A stretch of 64,000 bases of DNA from JAXMBN01 sp046349875 (GTDB taxonomy: Bacteria; Planctomycetota; Planctomycetia; Pirellulales; Pirellulaceae): positions 29,727 to 93,726 of the forward strand of contig JAXMBN010000023.1 in the NCBI GenBank assembly GCA_046349875.1, in the 5' to 3' direction. The notes beneath the pieces were generated by a model that was given only the letters and a program-made list of their open reading frames with translations, ran no database searches and had not been told where the DNA came from. Below are positions 1 through 8,655 of this stretch, piece after piece (the stretch's first letter is position 1; the number at the start of each line of letters is the position of its first letter). The position numbers and the translations under genes are program-made.

Positions 1-1
1 G

Positions 2-592
2 AAGATCGAAGGCGATGCGATTCAATTCACGGTGGAGAACGAGTATTTGCGGAGTGGCGGTCCTGTCAGCGTTTGCCGCGAGATTTGTCGTTATCAATTG
101 AAGATCGTGCCAGAAGGTTGGTTATGGACGAGCCAAAGTCGTTTTCAATCGCCCCAGGCCTTTGCGTTTGGCGATCAAGAAGAGATGGGATTAGGTGTTC
201 GGCTCGCCACCAACATCGCAGTCAAGAAAAAATTGGGAGGACGCATCCTGGATGCGAGTGGTCGAGTGAACACCGATGTCTGGGGGCAGGTGGCCGACTG
301 GTGCGACTATGCTGGAGTCCTCGATGCCAAGCACGTGGGAATGACCGTGATGCCCTCACCCAACAATCCACGCCCGTGTCGCTGGCACGCGAGAGATTAT
401 GGCTTTATGGCGGCGAACCCATTTGGCAATGAAGTCTTTCGCGCTGGAGAGCGACTACAGACAAAAGTCGAGCCCCTTCAATCCATGAACTTAAGCTTTG
501 GTGTGCTGATCCACGAAGAGACGAATGAATCAGCTTATGATCCGAAGGCTGCCTATAAACGTTATGGCGCAAAACTAAGTGCGTTACCCTAA
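2..592 (+). CDS. DUF6807 (PmoA-like) family protein, 5'-truncated
   Basis: The reading frame is open from the first bases of the window, so the start lies upstream and only the last 196 codons are visible. The visible part fits the DUF6807 family, which has been called methane oxygenase PmoA-like and is common in planctomycetes, usually as periplasmic proteins of unknown function near carbohydrate genes. Supporting stretches are GLGVRLAT, a GxVWGQVADWCDY-like segment, HVGMTVMPSPNNPRP with WHARDYGFMAANPFG, and a beta-rich end with MNLSFGVLIHE. It ends 25 bp before the end of the convergent pyroglutamyl-peptidase homologue. The family call rests on remembered motif patterns; the biochemical role is unknown. 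Confidence 0.7.
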   Translation, partial: KIEGDAIQFTVENEYLRSGGPVSVCREICRYQLKIVPEGWLWTSQSRFQSPQAFAFGDQEEMGLGVRLATNIAVKKKLGGRILDASGRVNTDVWGQVADWCDYAGVLDAKHVGMTVMPSPNNPRPCRWHARDYGFMAANPFGNEVFRAGERLQTKVEPLQSMNLSFGVLIHEETNESAYDPKAAYKRYGAKLSALP

Positions 593-617
593 ACGCAGCG
601 CAGTGACTTCCTATCGA

Positions 618-1235
618 TTAGGCGAAGTCGAACTCGCGTTGAACACCACGAACACGGTCCAAGATCAGACCAATGGCCTTGGACATGGTAGGGAGACTGA
701 GAGATGGATGCATTCTTCCTGAGGCTGCCACTTGATCATCGCTTAAGGGTAGATGGATAAAGCCGACTCGTGCATCGATACCTCGCTCCTCAAACCAATG
801 GTGAGAGAGATACATGATTGCATTGCACAGGTAGGTGCCAGCGTGGTAAGAGACGGCGGCAGGTATGCCTGATTGTTTGAGGTCCGTGGCCCACATGCCA
901 ACAGGAAACTCGGTCCGATACGCAACGGGACCATCGTAGACTAAAGGACCGAACTCTTCGCCTTGTGAGCGCGTGATCCCGGCAACATTGAGCGCTATGG
1001 CCTCCAGGTGAATTTGCCCGATCCCGGGGGCTTGGCCGAGATGGAGTACGGCATCGATTCCCCTTGATAAATCTTGGTACAGTCGTTCCCGCATCAGTCC
1101 AAGGTCCACAGGATAGCGGCGCGTGGTCACACCAGGAGTTGCACCACGGCTACGCAACAACTCGACCAAGCAATCCCAACTGGAGTTTTGCGTCCAGTGA
1201 TCGTAGGGTTCGAAAGCGGTTACGAGGATTCGCAC
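618..1235 (-). CDS. pyroglutamyl-peptidase I family (C15) cysteine peptidase
   Basis: Peptidases of this family remove N-terminal pyroglutamate from peptides in the cytoplasm. From the GTG at 1235 the product has 205 residues, a usual size. It begins with RILVTAFEPYDHW, the typical family start, and shows the three catalytic positions: Glu78 in GIGQIHLEAIALN, Cys137 in HAGTYLCNAIMY and His161 in VGFIHLP. A longer in-frame extension to 1322 adds about 29 residues without homology to the family, so the GTG start is preferred. It has no obvious operon partner and converges with the DUF6807 gene. Sequence identity to classical Pcp looks only moderate, so substrate preference is inferred. Confidence 0.85.
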   Translation of the reverse strand: MRILVTAFEPYDHWTQNSSWDCLVELLRSRGATPGVTTRRYPVDLGLMRERLYQDLSRGIDAVLHLGQAPGIGQIHLEAIALNVAGITRSQGEEFGPLVYDGPVAYRTEFPVGMWATDLKQSGIPAAVSYHAGTYLCNAIMYLSHHWFEERGIDARVGFIHLPLSDDQVAASGRMHPSLSLPTMSKAIGLILDRVRGVQREFDFA

Positions 1236-1636
1236 AATGGGATACCGAAGAGCTTTAGGGTGAGGGAGGATGCATGCTAATATACTTCCCCATTTGGGGT
1301 CGGCTGGATTTTGTGGGAACAAAGTCTCGATAAATTCGGCGAATACTAATGCGAAGGGGGGAAGAAACGCCGACTCGGATCGCGCGTGGCTCGGCCCTGG
1401 AGTCTCGGCCTTGGGGGTGGACCCTGGAGAATGGGCCCGGTGGAAGAACGGAGCGAATTGAATTAGGATGTCTCAATAGATTTCCCACCACCCCCGCAGC
1501 CATTCGTCCCCTAAAACCTTGGTCTTGGGTACGCATTCATGGGTGGGATGAAATGCGATAATGCACCCAGGAAATGAATACAAATCGACGAACGGCCCCT
1601 CCCCTTCCTCACAGAACTACCATCAGGAATCCGATT
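1236..1636. other. intergenic region between divergent genes
   Basis: About 400 bp separate the divergently transcribed peptidase and LRR genes. Short open frames here show no recognisable protein features. There is a GC-rich stretch with runs of G and C around 1380-1450. I see no convincing promoter, terminator or RNA structure. Confidence 0.4.
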
Positions 1637-2500
1637 GTGAAACAAACTTTTGTTCGATTAGCTGGTCTGATCGCTTTCGTGTGGTGTGCAGCTTTGGTTT
1701 CCTGTTCATCGGTAGAAGCCCAAGGGATCTTTCCCGATAAGGCACTCGAAGCAGCCGTGCGGCAAGAAGTCTTCGCCAAACGCTACAACACCGAGCCGAT
1801 CACTGCGGACGATGTGAAGAATATTTCCGAAGTGAAAGGGGTTGGAAAAGGGATTGAGAATCTTGAAGGCTTGCAGCACTGCGTCGCATTGCAGATGGTC
1901 AATTTCAAGAATAACAAGATCAAAGACCTCGCACCGATGAAGGAACTCAAGCTCCTTCAGCAAGTGTTTTTGAACGGCAATCAAATCGAATCGATCGAGC
2001 CCCTTTCAGGGCTCATCCAACTGCAATACCTCGAGCTTTCGAACAACAAGGTTTCCGATCTCAGCCCGCTCAAGGCTATGAGCAATATGCGATCGCTTTA
2101 CCTTTCTGATAATCAGATCAAATCATTAGAGCCAATCGGTGAACTCAAGAAGATTTGGTCTCTTTATGTGGCTCGCAACCCGATTGAGAATTTTGCACCG
2201 GTTGGCAATTTGAAGTGGCTTACCCACTTTGATGGCCAAGGATGCAAAATCAAAGATCTATCGTTTTTGAAGCCTTTGGCAGAGCTCAAATATCTGATGC
2301 TTGCTGATAACGAGCTCGGTGATTTGGGGGCATTGGTGGAGATGTGCGCAGCAGATATGGCTGACCGCAAACAATTCGCGCCCTTTCTTCAAGTCTATCT
2401 TCCGAACAATCCTCTTCAGGATAAGTGCAAGAACGAGCAGCTTCCGAAGCTGAAGGAGTTCGGTGTTCGCATTCATACCGAACCGTTGAAGAAGAAGTAA
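1637..2500 (+). CDS. secreted leucine-rich-repeat protein, possible lipoprotein
   Basis: An exported protein with SDS22/internalin-like leucine-rich repeats, probably a binding surface. The start is taken as GTG at 1637 because AGGA lies eight bases upstream and it gives a normal signal peptide: VKQTFVR, then a hydrophobic stretch ending at ALVSCSS. The LVSC sequence could be a lipobox. The ATG at 1574 would add 21 residues and is the alternative. Seven to eight repeats of about 22 residues (L..L.L..N.I.DL.PL) fill residues 70-240, followed by a capping region with NPLQDKC. The gene ends 7 bp from the end of the convergent DUF1501 gene. Partner and function are unknown. Confidence 0.85.
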   Translation: MKQTFVRLAGLIAFVWCAALVSCSSVEAQGIFPDKALEAAVRQEVFAKRYNTEPITADDVKNISEVKGVGKGIENLEGLQHCVALQMVNFKNNKIKDLAPMKELKLLQQVFLNGNQIESIEPLSGLIQLQYLELSNNKVSDLSPLKAMSNMRSLYLSDNQIKSLEPIGELKKIWSLYVARNPIENFAPVGNLKWLTHFDGQGCKIKDLSFLKPLAELKYLMLADNELGDLGALVEMCAADMADRKQFAPFLQVYLPNNPLQDKCKNEQLPKLKEFGVRIHTEPLKKK

Positions 2501-2507
2501 CCTTCGA

Positions 2508-3782
2508 TCACGAATCGATCAATTCGGGAAGGATGAGCCCTTGGCTGAGCGCCAAGGGTCGACCGACAGGTGTCTTGAGTTCTTGCGAGTGGTCGATCCC
2601 TAGTGCGTGAAGCATGGTTGCGTGTAGATCTTCAACCCGCACAGGTCGATGAACACTATCGAGACGTTTTTCAGGGCTCTCGTCGGGGTCGGGTGACGTT
2701 TCGCCGACTACCACGCCGGGCCGTATGCCTCCTCCTGCTAGCAGCACGCTAAATCCTGTGGGCCAGTGATCGCGTCCACCTGAAACATTGATCGAAGGGG
2801 TGCGTCCAAACTCGCCTCCGCAAAATACCAACGTGCTTTCGAGAAGCTTACGTTCCGCGAGCAAGGAGAGTGTGCCAGCGAGCGCTGCATCCAACACTTC
2901 GCACCTTCCTGATTGGAGTTGGTGATTGTTGATGTGTGTGTCCCAACCATTGAGTTCGACCTCCACGCATCGAACACCGGTTTCGATCAAGCGTACCGCA
3001 GCCAAGCATCCGCGACCAAAGGGTGTATCGCCGAATCGCTTCTGAATCGATTCGGGTTCGCGCTGAATATCAAAGGCTTGGATCTGTTCACTCTCCATCA
3101 TCCGCACAGCTTGCTCGGTTGCTGTTTGCTGCAGCGTCTTGGTTTGATTCAAGTTCTGGAGACGACCTTTAGCAAACTCGACCTCGAGGACATTCCGAAG
3201 TCCTTCGAGCCGCACTTTCTGTCTTTCTTCTGGAATGTAGCTGCGTAGGTTAGGCAATGGGTTGCGTGGGTCATCGAGCTGGAAAGCATCGAAGGATGGC
3301 CCCATGTATCCGCCTCGCGCGGGCCACTGGCTGCTGAGGATCGAAACGTGGCGAGGAATCTCAATATTGTCTTTGGTTTGATGGCAGAGCACAGCGCCAA
3401 TCGAAGGATGGATCAACGTTGGATCGGGTCTCCAGCCTGTTTTGAGATTGTAGGTGGCGCGTTCATGATCTCCTTCCTTGCTAACCATCGATCGAATCAA
3501 CGATGCGTGGTGAAGTTGTTCTGCCGTCAAGGGAAGAAGGTGGGATATCGATACATTGGGAATCGAAGTGGAGATCGACCTTGTATCGCCACCGATCTTG
3601 GTATTGGGATGCGGATCGAAGGTCTCGAGTTGGCTTGGACCTCCTTGCAACCAGAGAACGATGATCGATTTGGCAGGTGTTCGATCATTCTTTGATTCGG
3701 CTTCGCGGGCTAGTGCTTCGGCAATCGCTGTCCAGCCGAGGGCCATCCCGGAAGAACCAGCGATCCAGCGACGGCGATTCAT
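2508..3782 (-). CDS. DUF1501 domain protein, Tat-type signal
   Basis: A planctomycete DUF1501 protein, a family related to the alkaline phosphatase/sulfatase superfamily. The start at 3782 (MNRRRWIAGSSGMALG) has AGGA upstream and places a twin-arginine-like motif at the N-terminus, predicting export of a folded protein. Family hallmarks are visible: IIVLWLQGGPSQLETFDPHP, HASLIRSMVSKEGDHERATY, TLVFCGGEFGRTPSIN and GRDHWPTGFSVLLAGGGIRPG. It lies about 70 bp downstream of the DUF1549/DUF1553 gene on the same strand; the two are typically paired and probably co-transcribed. The biochemical role of these pairs is not established. Confidence 0.9.
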   Translation of the reverse strand: MNRRRWIAGSSGMALGWTAIAEALAREAESKNDRTPAKSIIVLWLQGGPSQLETFDPHPNTKIGGDTRSISTSIPNVSISHLLPLTAEQLHHASLIRSMVSKEGDHERATYNLKTGWRPDPTLIHPSIGAVLCHQTKDNIEIPRHVSILSSQWPARGGYMGPSFDAFQLDDPRNPLPNLRSYIPEERQKVRLEGLRNVLEVEFAKGRLQNLNQTKTLQQTATEQAVRMMESEQIQAFDIQREPESIQKRFGDTPFGRGCLAAVRLIETGVRCVEVELNGWDTHINNHQLQSGRCEVLDAALAGTLSLLAERKLLESTLVFCGGEFGRTPSINVSGGRDHWPTGFSVLLAGGGIRPGVVVGETSPDPDESPEKRLDSVHRPVRVEDLHATMLHALGIDHSQELKTPVGRPLALSQGLILPELIDS

Positions 3783-3853
3783 GCGTTGCCATCCTGTACA
3801 TCCAACTTCGCGATCGATCATGAGTATTCTCCGGTTTCATTCATTCGCGAAAA

Positions 3854-5605
3854 CTAGTGATTCCACAAGAACTCGGTGCTGTTCACCAACATCCAATAGA
3901 TGTCCGACATGCGCTGGCCGCGAGTGTCGCCCTTGCTGCCCGCGATATGTTCCATTAGCGGTTCACGTTCTGCTTGTGAAGGAAGCCGATTGAGTGTTGC
4001 CAAGAAGGCGGTGTCAATCGCTTGCGCATCATTTTGCGATAACGCTCCTATACGGGAACTCGCATTCAAAATCGGATTGTGCTTGGTACGTTCGTTGACC
4101 AATCTTCCGTTCATCATCAAAAGGCGTTGAGGAATGGTAACGGCTTGGGCAACGAACTCGTCATCGCCTCGATCCCCGAAACCTTTGGTGAAGTCATTGA
4201 CATATCCGAACTTTTCAAGCTTCGATACGATCGCGCTATTGGCATCGATCGTCTTGAGGCGGCTTGCTTGGTGGATGCTGGAAGCAACTTGTTCGGGACG
4301 AAGTTGCGTCAACGGAAACGCGGCATACACGTCTTCATGCTTAGGAGTGATGTCGAAGCGATCGCTTTTCGATTCTCGCCGAAAAGCATCGAGGGACACC
4401 ATGGTTCGAATGAGTTGTCTCAGATTGTAATGGTTTTCGATAAAGGAATCCGACAGGCTCTCTAGTCCCGCAGGATACGGGCCTTGGATGGGAATATCAT
4501 CGACAGGGACAACGAGAGGCTTACCAAAGAGAAGTGCCCAGGTTCGATTGACCGTAACGCGAGCAAACGCTTTGTTGTCTGGGTGTGTCACCCAACGTGC
4601 CAATCGCTTTCGTACGGTCCCGTCTTCTGGGAGAAGGTCAGGACGATAGGGGACTTTAGGAGCGACTTCCGTTTCCTCTTCACTACCTAGAAACTTGACC
4701 TGATAGGGACGTTTGTCATCACGAATTCCTGCAAATACGTTTTGCTTTGCAAGGCTGGCGCCTGAGTAGAACGCTGCGAGCTCATGAAAGTTGTTTTGCT
4801 TTCCCTCGACCGGATCTTCCGCCGAACCCAATTTGACATTTCCGAGGAAGTCATCGTGGCATTGAAGGCAATCGATCCGCATGCCGAGGAAGGCACGGCA
4901 GGTTCGTCCTGCGAGACGAATAGGATCGGCTCGCCCGTTATTGTTTTCGTCCATCGTGGCCGTCACAAAATTGACCGAGGGATTTTCGGTCCAAAGTCCA
5001 TCGGAAGCGATGAGTTGCTGGACGATGCGGTCGTAGGGTGTCCCTTTGCGAAACTCATCGGATAGCCACAAGACGAAGCGGCGTCTACGAAACAGTAAGA
5101 AGGGGCCATTGTTCGTACCAACGAAGGCTCGCGTAAATCGTTCGGCGAGATAGTCGCTGCTGCGATCATCCTCTAGGAGATGCTCGACCCAATAATCGAT
5201 TCGCTCGGACTCGGGGATCTGTTCGATCTGACGAATTTCTTCAAGCGATAACCCTGAGCCAACGAGCGCTAGGTTCAGCCGTCGACAAATCGTCAACCAA
5301 TCGGCTTCGCCGCACACTTCGACACGCGCGCTCTTGGCAGCTTCGAGAAGCTCTCGGTTGACCTGCTCGACGACGCTTTGGGGAGGACGAGTTTGTTGTT
5401 CGACTTTGGCTGTTCGTGATGGTCTTATCGGGCGGGCGTTGAGGTTCGCAACCACCATGCCGAGGATACCAACGACGACGGTTCCAAACAGAAGGTGCTT
5501 CTTCCAGCGACTCGGTTCGGCAGCCGTTGGAGATGAAGATTGTGGGGGTATCACCGATGGAGTTTGCAGAATTGGGGGCTCGGAAGCTGTGGGCCATTCA
5601 TTCAT
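3854..5605 (-). CDS. DUF1549 and DUF1553 domain protein
   Basis: A large exported planctomycete protein that partners the DUF1501 gene downstream. The start at 5605 is supported by a strong GGAGGAGG ribosome-binding site on the minus strand; an upstream extension to 5653 is less likely. A membrane-spanning segment (LLFGTVVVGILGMVVANL) lies near residue 40. The DUF1549 part follows, with WLTICRRLNLALVG, YLAERFTRAFVGTNN and a CLQCHDD motif that could bind a c-type heme or metal although it is CLQCH, a true CxxCH. The C-terminal DUF1553 part has LARWVTHPDNKAFARVTVNR and PQRLLMMNGRLVNERT. The pair is widespread in Planctomycetes; its function is unresolved. Confidence 0.88.
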   Translation of the reverse strand: MNEWPTASEPPILQTPSVIPPQSSSPTAAEPSRWKKHLLFGTVVVGILGMVVANLNARPIRPSRTAKVEQQTRPPQSVVEQVNRELLEAAKSARVEVCGEADWLTICRRLNLALVGSGLSLEEIRQIEQIPESERIDYWVEHLLEDDRSSDYLAERFTRAFVGTNNGPFLLFRRRRFVLWLSDEFRKGTPYDRIVQQLIASDGLWTENPSVNFVTATMDENNNGRADPIRLAGRTCRAFLGMRIDCLQCHDDFLGNVKLGSAEDPVEGKQNNFHELAAFYSGASLAKQNVFAGIRDDKRPYQVKFLGSEEETEVAPKVPYRPDLLPEDGTVRKRLARWVTHPDNKAFARVTVNRTWALLFGKPLVVPVDDIPIQGPYPAGLESLSDSFIENHYNLRQLIRTMVSLDAFRRESKSDRFDITPKHEDVYAAFPLTQLRPEQVASSIHQASRLKTIDANSAIVSKLEKFGYVNDFTKGFGDRGDDEFVAQAVTIPQRLLMMNGRLVNERTKHNPILNASSRIGALSQNDAQAIDTAFLATLNRLPSQAEREPLMEHIAGSKGDTRGQRMSDIYWMLVNSTEFLWNH

Positions 5606-5816
5606 GCGATGTCCTCCTCCTTCCCTTCGATCAAGGTTGCGTGGATGTTCCAACCTTGATTGTAGACCGATCGAAATTGCCGATGCTAAAACGATTGGAG
5701 AACCGAAGAATTCTGCGCGGGATACGCGAGGAATTCCTGGTGCGATGTTCCTGGGTGTATCGTAGAATCGTTCAAATTATTCGCCGTTCTCGACCAGATC
5801 TTGCCAAGTATTCGTC

Positions 5817-7259
5817 ATGGAATCCGAAAAACCTTCATTATCAAGCCCAAGATCTGGCGAGGGTGATGCGATGCCAACGAATTCGATGCACGATTTAACT
5901 GCGTCTGAGCCCACGGTTCTAGAGCCCCAGCAAGGAGTGGGTGTTCCGTTGCGAGGTGTGGATCCCCCCGTTCTCTCTGCGGGGAATTCTGGTGTTCTTC
6001 TTCAATCCGAACCACCGCTGGAAAATACTTCGACTTTAGCGTTAGAGCCCCCTTTAATTCCTGCCGTGATCGCTTCTTTACCGGACAGCCAAAGAGGCAG
6101 CGCAAAGGAAAGTCATAGAGAGGTTTCAGCTTCGAAGCCTTGGAGTTGGAAGCGGCGTTGCCTGGCCTTGCTATGGCTTCCGTTTCAAATCATTTATCGC
6201 CTCTTTCAATTTCTCAGTTTGGTGGCTTTGTTGGCGGTCGCCAGTTCTATTCCCATTCTGCAGTTGGCCTCCTTGGGTTATATGCTCGAAATTGGAAGAA
6301 GGATTTCGAATCGCGATGGGCGAGAATCGTGGTTGCCTGGCATAGAGAAAGCAACGCGATTGGGAGTGATTGCATTAGGGGCAAGTTTGAGTTGGCTGCC
6401 CGTTTGGTTGGTGAGCGATTACGCTTACACGGCTGGGCTGATTGAAGAAGGTGGCCGTATCGCCACGCGATGGCATATCGCCGCTTGGATCATCACGATC
6501 GCATGGTTGACTCATGTGACTTGGGCAGCGCTTCGAGGAGGCAAGTGGTATCACTTTCTATGGCCCGCTCCAATTCGCTTTGTCAAGCAAATCTGGCGCC
6601 CTTCGACATGGAAGCGAGCGGAAGATGGTGTTTGGAACTATACCGTTGGTTTGCAATTGCCTCGCTTGATGTGGTTAGGATTGCGGGGTGCCATCGTCGC
6701 CGTCTGTATTTTGGCAATCCCCGCAGTGATGATGATCATCGGTATTCAGGCCAATCAACAACCGCTACGTGTTTTGATCGGATTGGCTGGAGGTGTGTTG
6801 ATGATGATCGCTTTGATGTACTTGCCCTTTTTGCAAATCCAGATGGCGCGGGAGAATCGGTTGCGAAGCGGGTTTGACGTTCGCATGATTCGGACCGATT
6901 TTAAACGAGCGCCCTGGGCGTTTTTTGTTGCATTTTTTGTAACCTTGGCGATGGCGTTGCCTCTATTCTTATTTCGGATCGAGTCCTTGCCGAAAGAGCT
7001 TCTTTGGCTTCCGTGCTTCTTCTTCGTGTTGCTAACGATTCCTGCTCGAGCCCTTACTGGTTGGGCACTTCGAAGAGGGCATCGCGACATTCCAAAGCGG
7101 CTTTGGATCTCGCGATGGATGGCATGGAGTCTCCAATTGGCTAGTGTGCCGATCTACGTGTTGTTTCTTTATTTGGCCTCGATCGCTTCGTGGGATGGTC
7201 GGCTCATCTTCTTCATTCAGCATGCCTTTTTGGTGCCAGTTCCGTTTTCTGGTAACTAG
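5817..7259 (+). CDS. multi-pass membrane protein, function unknown
   Basis: I do not recognise a characterised family. The 480-residue protein has a polar, Ser/Pro/Glu-rich N-terminal 100 residues without a signal peptide, then about nine or ten hydrophobic segments from residue 120 to the end, such as FLSLVALLAVASSIPILQLA and FFVAFFVTLAMALPLFLF. A motif LGYMLEIGRRI after the first hairpin resembles the beginning of DUF4013-type membrane proteins. It stands alone between the divergent DUF1549 gene and the GDSL gene, about 100 bp upstream of the latter. Transport or membrane organisation would be guesses. Confidence 0.75.
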   Translation: MESEKPSLSSPRSGEGDAMPTNSMHDLTASEPTVLEPQQGVGVPLRGVDPPVLSAGNSGVLLQSEPPLENTSTLALEPPLIPAVIASLPDSQRGSAKESHREVSASKPWSWKRRCLALLWLPFQIIYRLFQFLSLVALLAVASSIPILQLASLGYMLEIGRRISNRDGRESWLPGIEKATRLGVIALGASLSWLPVWLVSDYAYTAGLIEEGGRIATRWHIAAWIITIAWLTHVTWAALRGGKWYHFLWPAPIRFVKQIWRPSTWKRAEDGVWNYTVGLQLPRLMWLGLRGAIVAVCILAIPAVMMIIGIQANQQPLRVLIGLAGGVLMMIALMYLPFLQIQMARENRLRSGFDVRMIRTDFKRAPWAFFVAFFVTLAMALPLFLFRIESLPKELLWLPCFFFVLLTIPARALTGWALRRGHRDIPKRLWISRWMAWSLQLASVPIYVLFLYLASIASWDGRLIFFIQHAFLVPVPFSGN

Positions 7260-7365
7260 AACAGAACAGGCATAAGGAAGGTTCGCAACGCTTGCGATAA
7301 CCCAAGTATTGGCTCTTTGACGTGTTCCTGCGATACTGCAGTGAAACATATTCAAAGGGGATTTT

Positions 7366-8319
7366 ATGGCAGGACGGAATCGCATTTGGGTTCGGAGAGG
7401 GTTGCTTCTAGGGATTGGAATTGTCTGCATCTTCGGCGCGCTAGGGTACGTCCGGTATTTTCTCGAACGCCCGATGGGGCAAGGCCCCGCGGGACCCAAA
7501 GTGCCCAGGGAACCATTTTCGCAAACATGGACGGACCGAACGATCCATGTGGTGGGAATTGGTGATAGCATCACCGCAGGCTTAGGAGCCAAGTCTTCGG
7601 ACCACACGTTCTTTCATCGCATATTGCAGAATCCAAGCGATGAATATGCAGACATGGAAGGTCTGAGCCTGCGACAAGTGTTTCCTCGCTTGGAATCGGA
7701 GAATCTTGCGATTTCGGGGTCGACTTCATTGACTCATTTGGAGGTCATCGAAAACAAGCTGCAAAGGCGGCCTGAAGAAGTGTATGGCATCGTACTGATG
7801 ACTTCTGGTGGGAATGATTTGATCCACAGCTATGGACGCTCGCCTGCGCGCGAGGGAGCCATGTATGGTGCAACCTGGGATGAAGCTCAGCCTTGGATCG
7901 ATAACTATCGAGAACGATTGAAGACGATGTTCAGCAAGATTCGAGCATCCTTTCCTGGCGGATGCGAGATCTATATCGCGGATATCTACGATCCCACGGA
8001 TGGTGTGGGTGATGCACCGAGTGTCTATCTGCCGCACTGGAACGATGGACTGCGCATCCATCGCGAATACAATCGCGCGCTTGCGGAGTGTTCTCAGGAA
8101 GCGGAAGGAGTCTACTTAGTGCCGTTGCACGTGAACTTCTTGGGACACGGTTCTCATTGTCGCCAGTTTTGGCGATCGACGTATCGAAGCGATGATCCGT
8201 ACTATTGGTTTTACGTCAATATCGAAGACCCGAATGATCGTGGGTATGACGCCATTCGTCGCATATTCTTAAAGGAGATACTAAAGCACCACCGGTGGAG
8301 TCCTGTGCGAGTCCAGTGA
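7366..8319 (+). CDS. SGNH/GDSL-hydrolase fold protein with membrane anchor
   Basis: A GDSL/SGNH esterase-fold protein. Residues 11-30 (RGLLLGIGIVCIFGALGYVR) form an N-terminal anchor. Block I is VVGIGDSITAGLG with the nucleophile Ser68, and block III is TSGGNDLIHSYG. The usual C-terminal Asp-x-x-His of block V is not obvious: the corresponding place reads NIEDPNDRGYDAIRR, where a DGIHPNDRG-like sequence would be expected. Esterase activity is therefore uncertain. The start has AGGGG upstream. Substrate is unknown; acyl or acetyl groups on polysaccharides are common for the family. Confidence 0.85.
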   Translation: MAGRNRIWVRRGLLLGIGIVCIFGALGYVRYFLERPMGQGPAGPKVPREPFSQTWTDRTIHVVGIGDSITAGLGAKSSDHTFFHRILQNPSDEYADMEGLSLRQVFPRLESENLAISGSTSLTHLEVIENKLQRRPEEVYGIVLMTSGGNDLIHSYGRSPAREGAMYGATWDEAQPWIDNYRERLKTMFSKIRASFPGGCEIYIADIYDPTDGVGDAPSVYLPHWNDGLRIHREYNRALAECSQEAEGVYLVPLHVNFLGHGSHCRQFWRSTYRSDDPYYWFYVNIEDPNDRGYDAIRRIFLKEILKHHRWSPVRVQ

Positions 8320-8334
8320 TCGGGGGCGATCGTC

Positions 8335-8371
<37 letters not shown>

Positions 8372-8372
8372 T

Positions 8373-8533
8373 ACGATCGGGACGATCGTATTACGCGTAG
8401 TACGGTTGTCCTCAACCGTTGGAATCGTGAATTGCGGTAGCCTTGGTTGATTGTTGTGTACGTCAAGCAAAAGCGTTGTGCCAACGACCGGGACGATCGT
8501 ATTACATGTAGCACGGTTGTCCCCAACCGTTGG
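8373..8533. repeat. two 50-bp direct repeats, 111-bp period, each with a hairpin
   Basis: Copies at 8373-8422 and 8484-8533 agree at 45 of 50 positions. Both contain GGGACGATCGTATTAC and end in a hairpin with arms ACGGTTG and CAACCGT. One copy has loop TCCT and the other TCCC, so the change falls in the loop and the stem is kept. This suggests a structured repeated element, possibly REP-like. No protein-coding capacity is evident in 8320-8655. Confidence 0.85.
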
Positions 8534-8594
8534 GAAGTGTTGCGAACCTCATATTACAGGAGTCGCTGACCTGCCTTTCGAACGTACTGGCAAC

Positions 8595-8624
8595 AAAAAA
8601 CGGCGTCGAAAGATCGACGCCGTT
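8595..8624 (-). terminator. intrinsic terminator of the DUF11 gene
   Basis: Read on the minus strand, an 11-bp perfect stem (arms AACGGCGTCGA and TCGACGCCGTT) with a 4-base loop is followed by six T residues. It starts about 30 bp after the stop codon of the 1446-residue surface protein. This is a textbook rho-independent terminator. Confidence 0.9.
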
Positions 8625-8655
8625 GGAATTGTGCGGTAGATGTTAGGCTATCTGC

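Noticed and set aside
8373..8533. Direct repeats as a CRISPR array
   Set aside because: There are only two 50-bp copies with 61 bp between them and no cas gene in the window.
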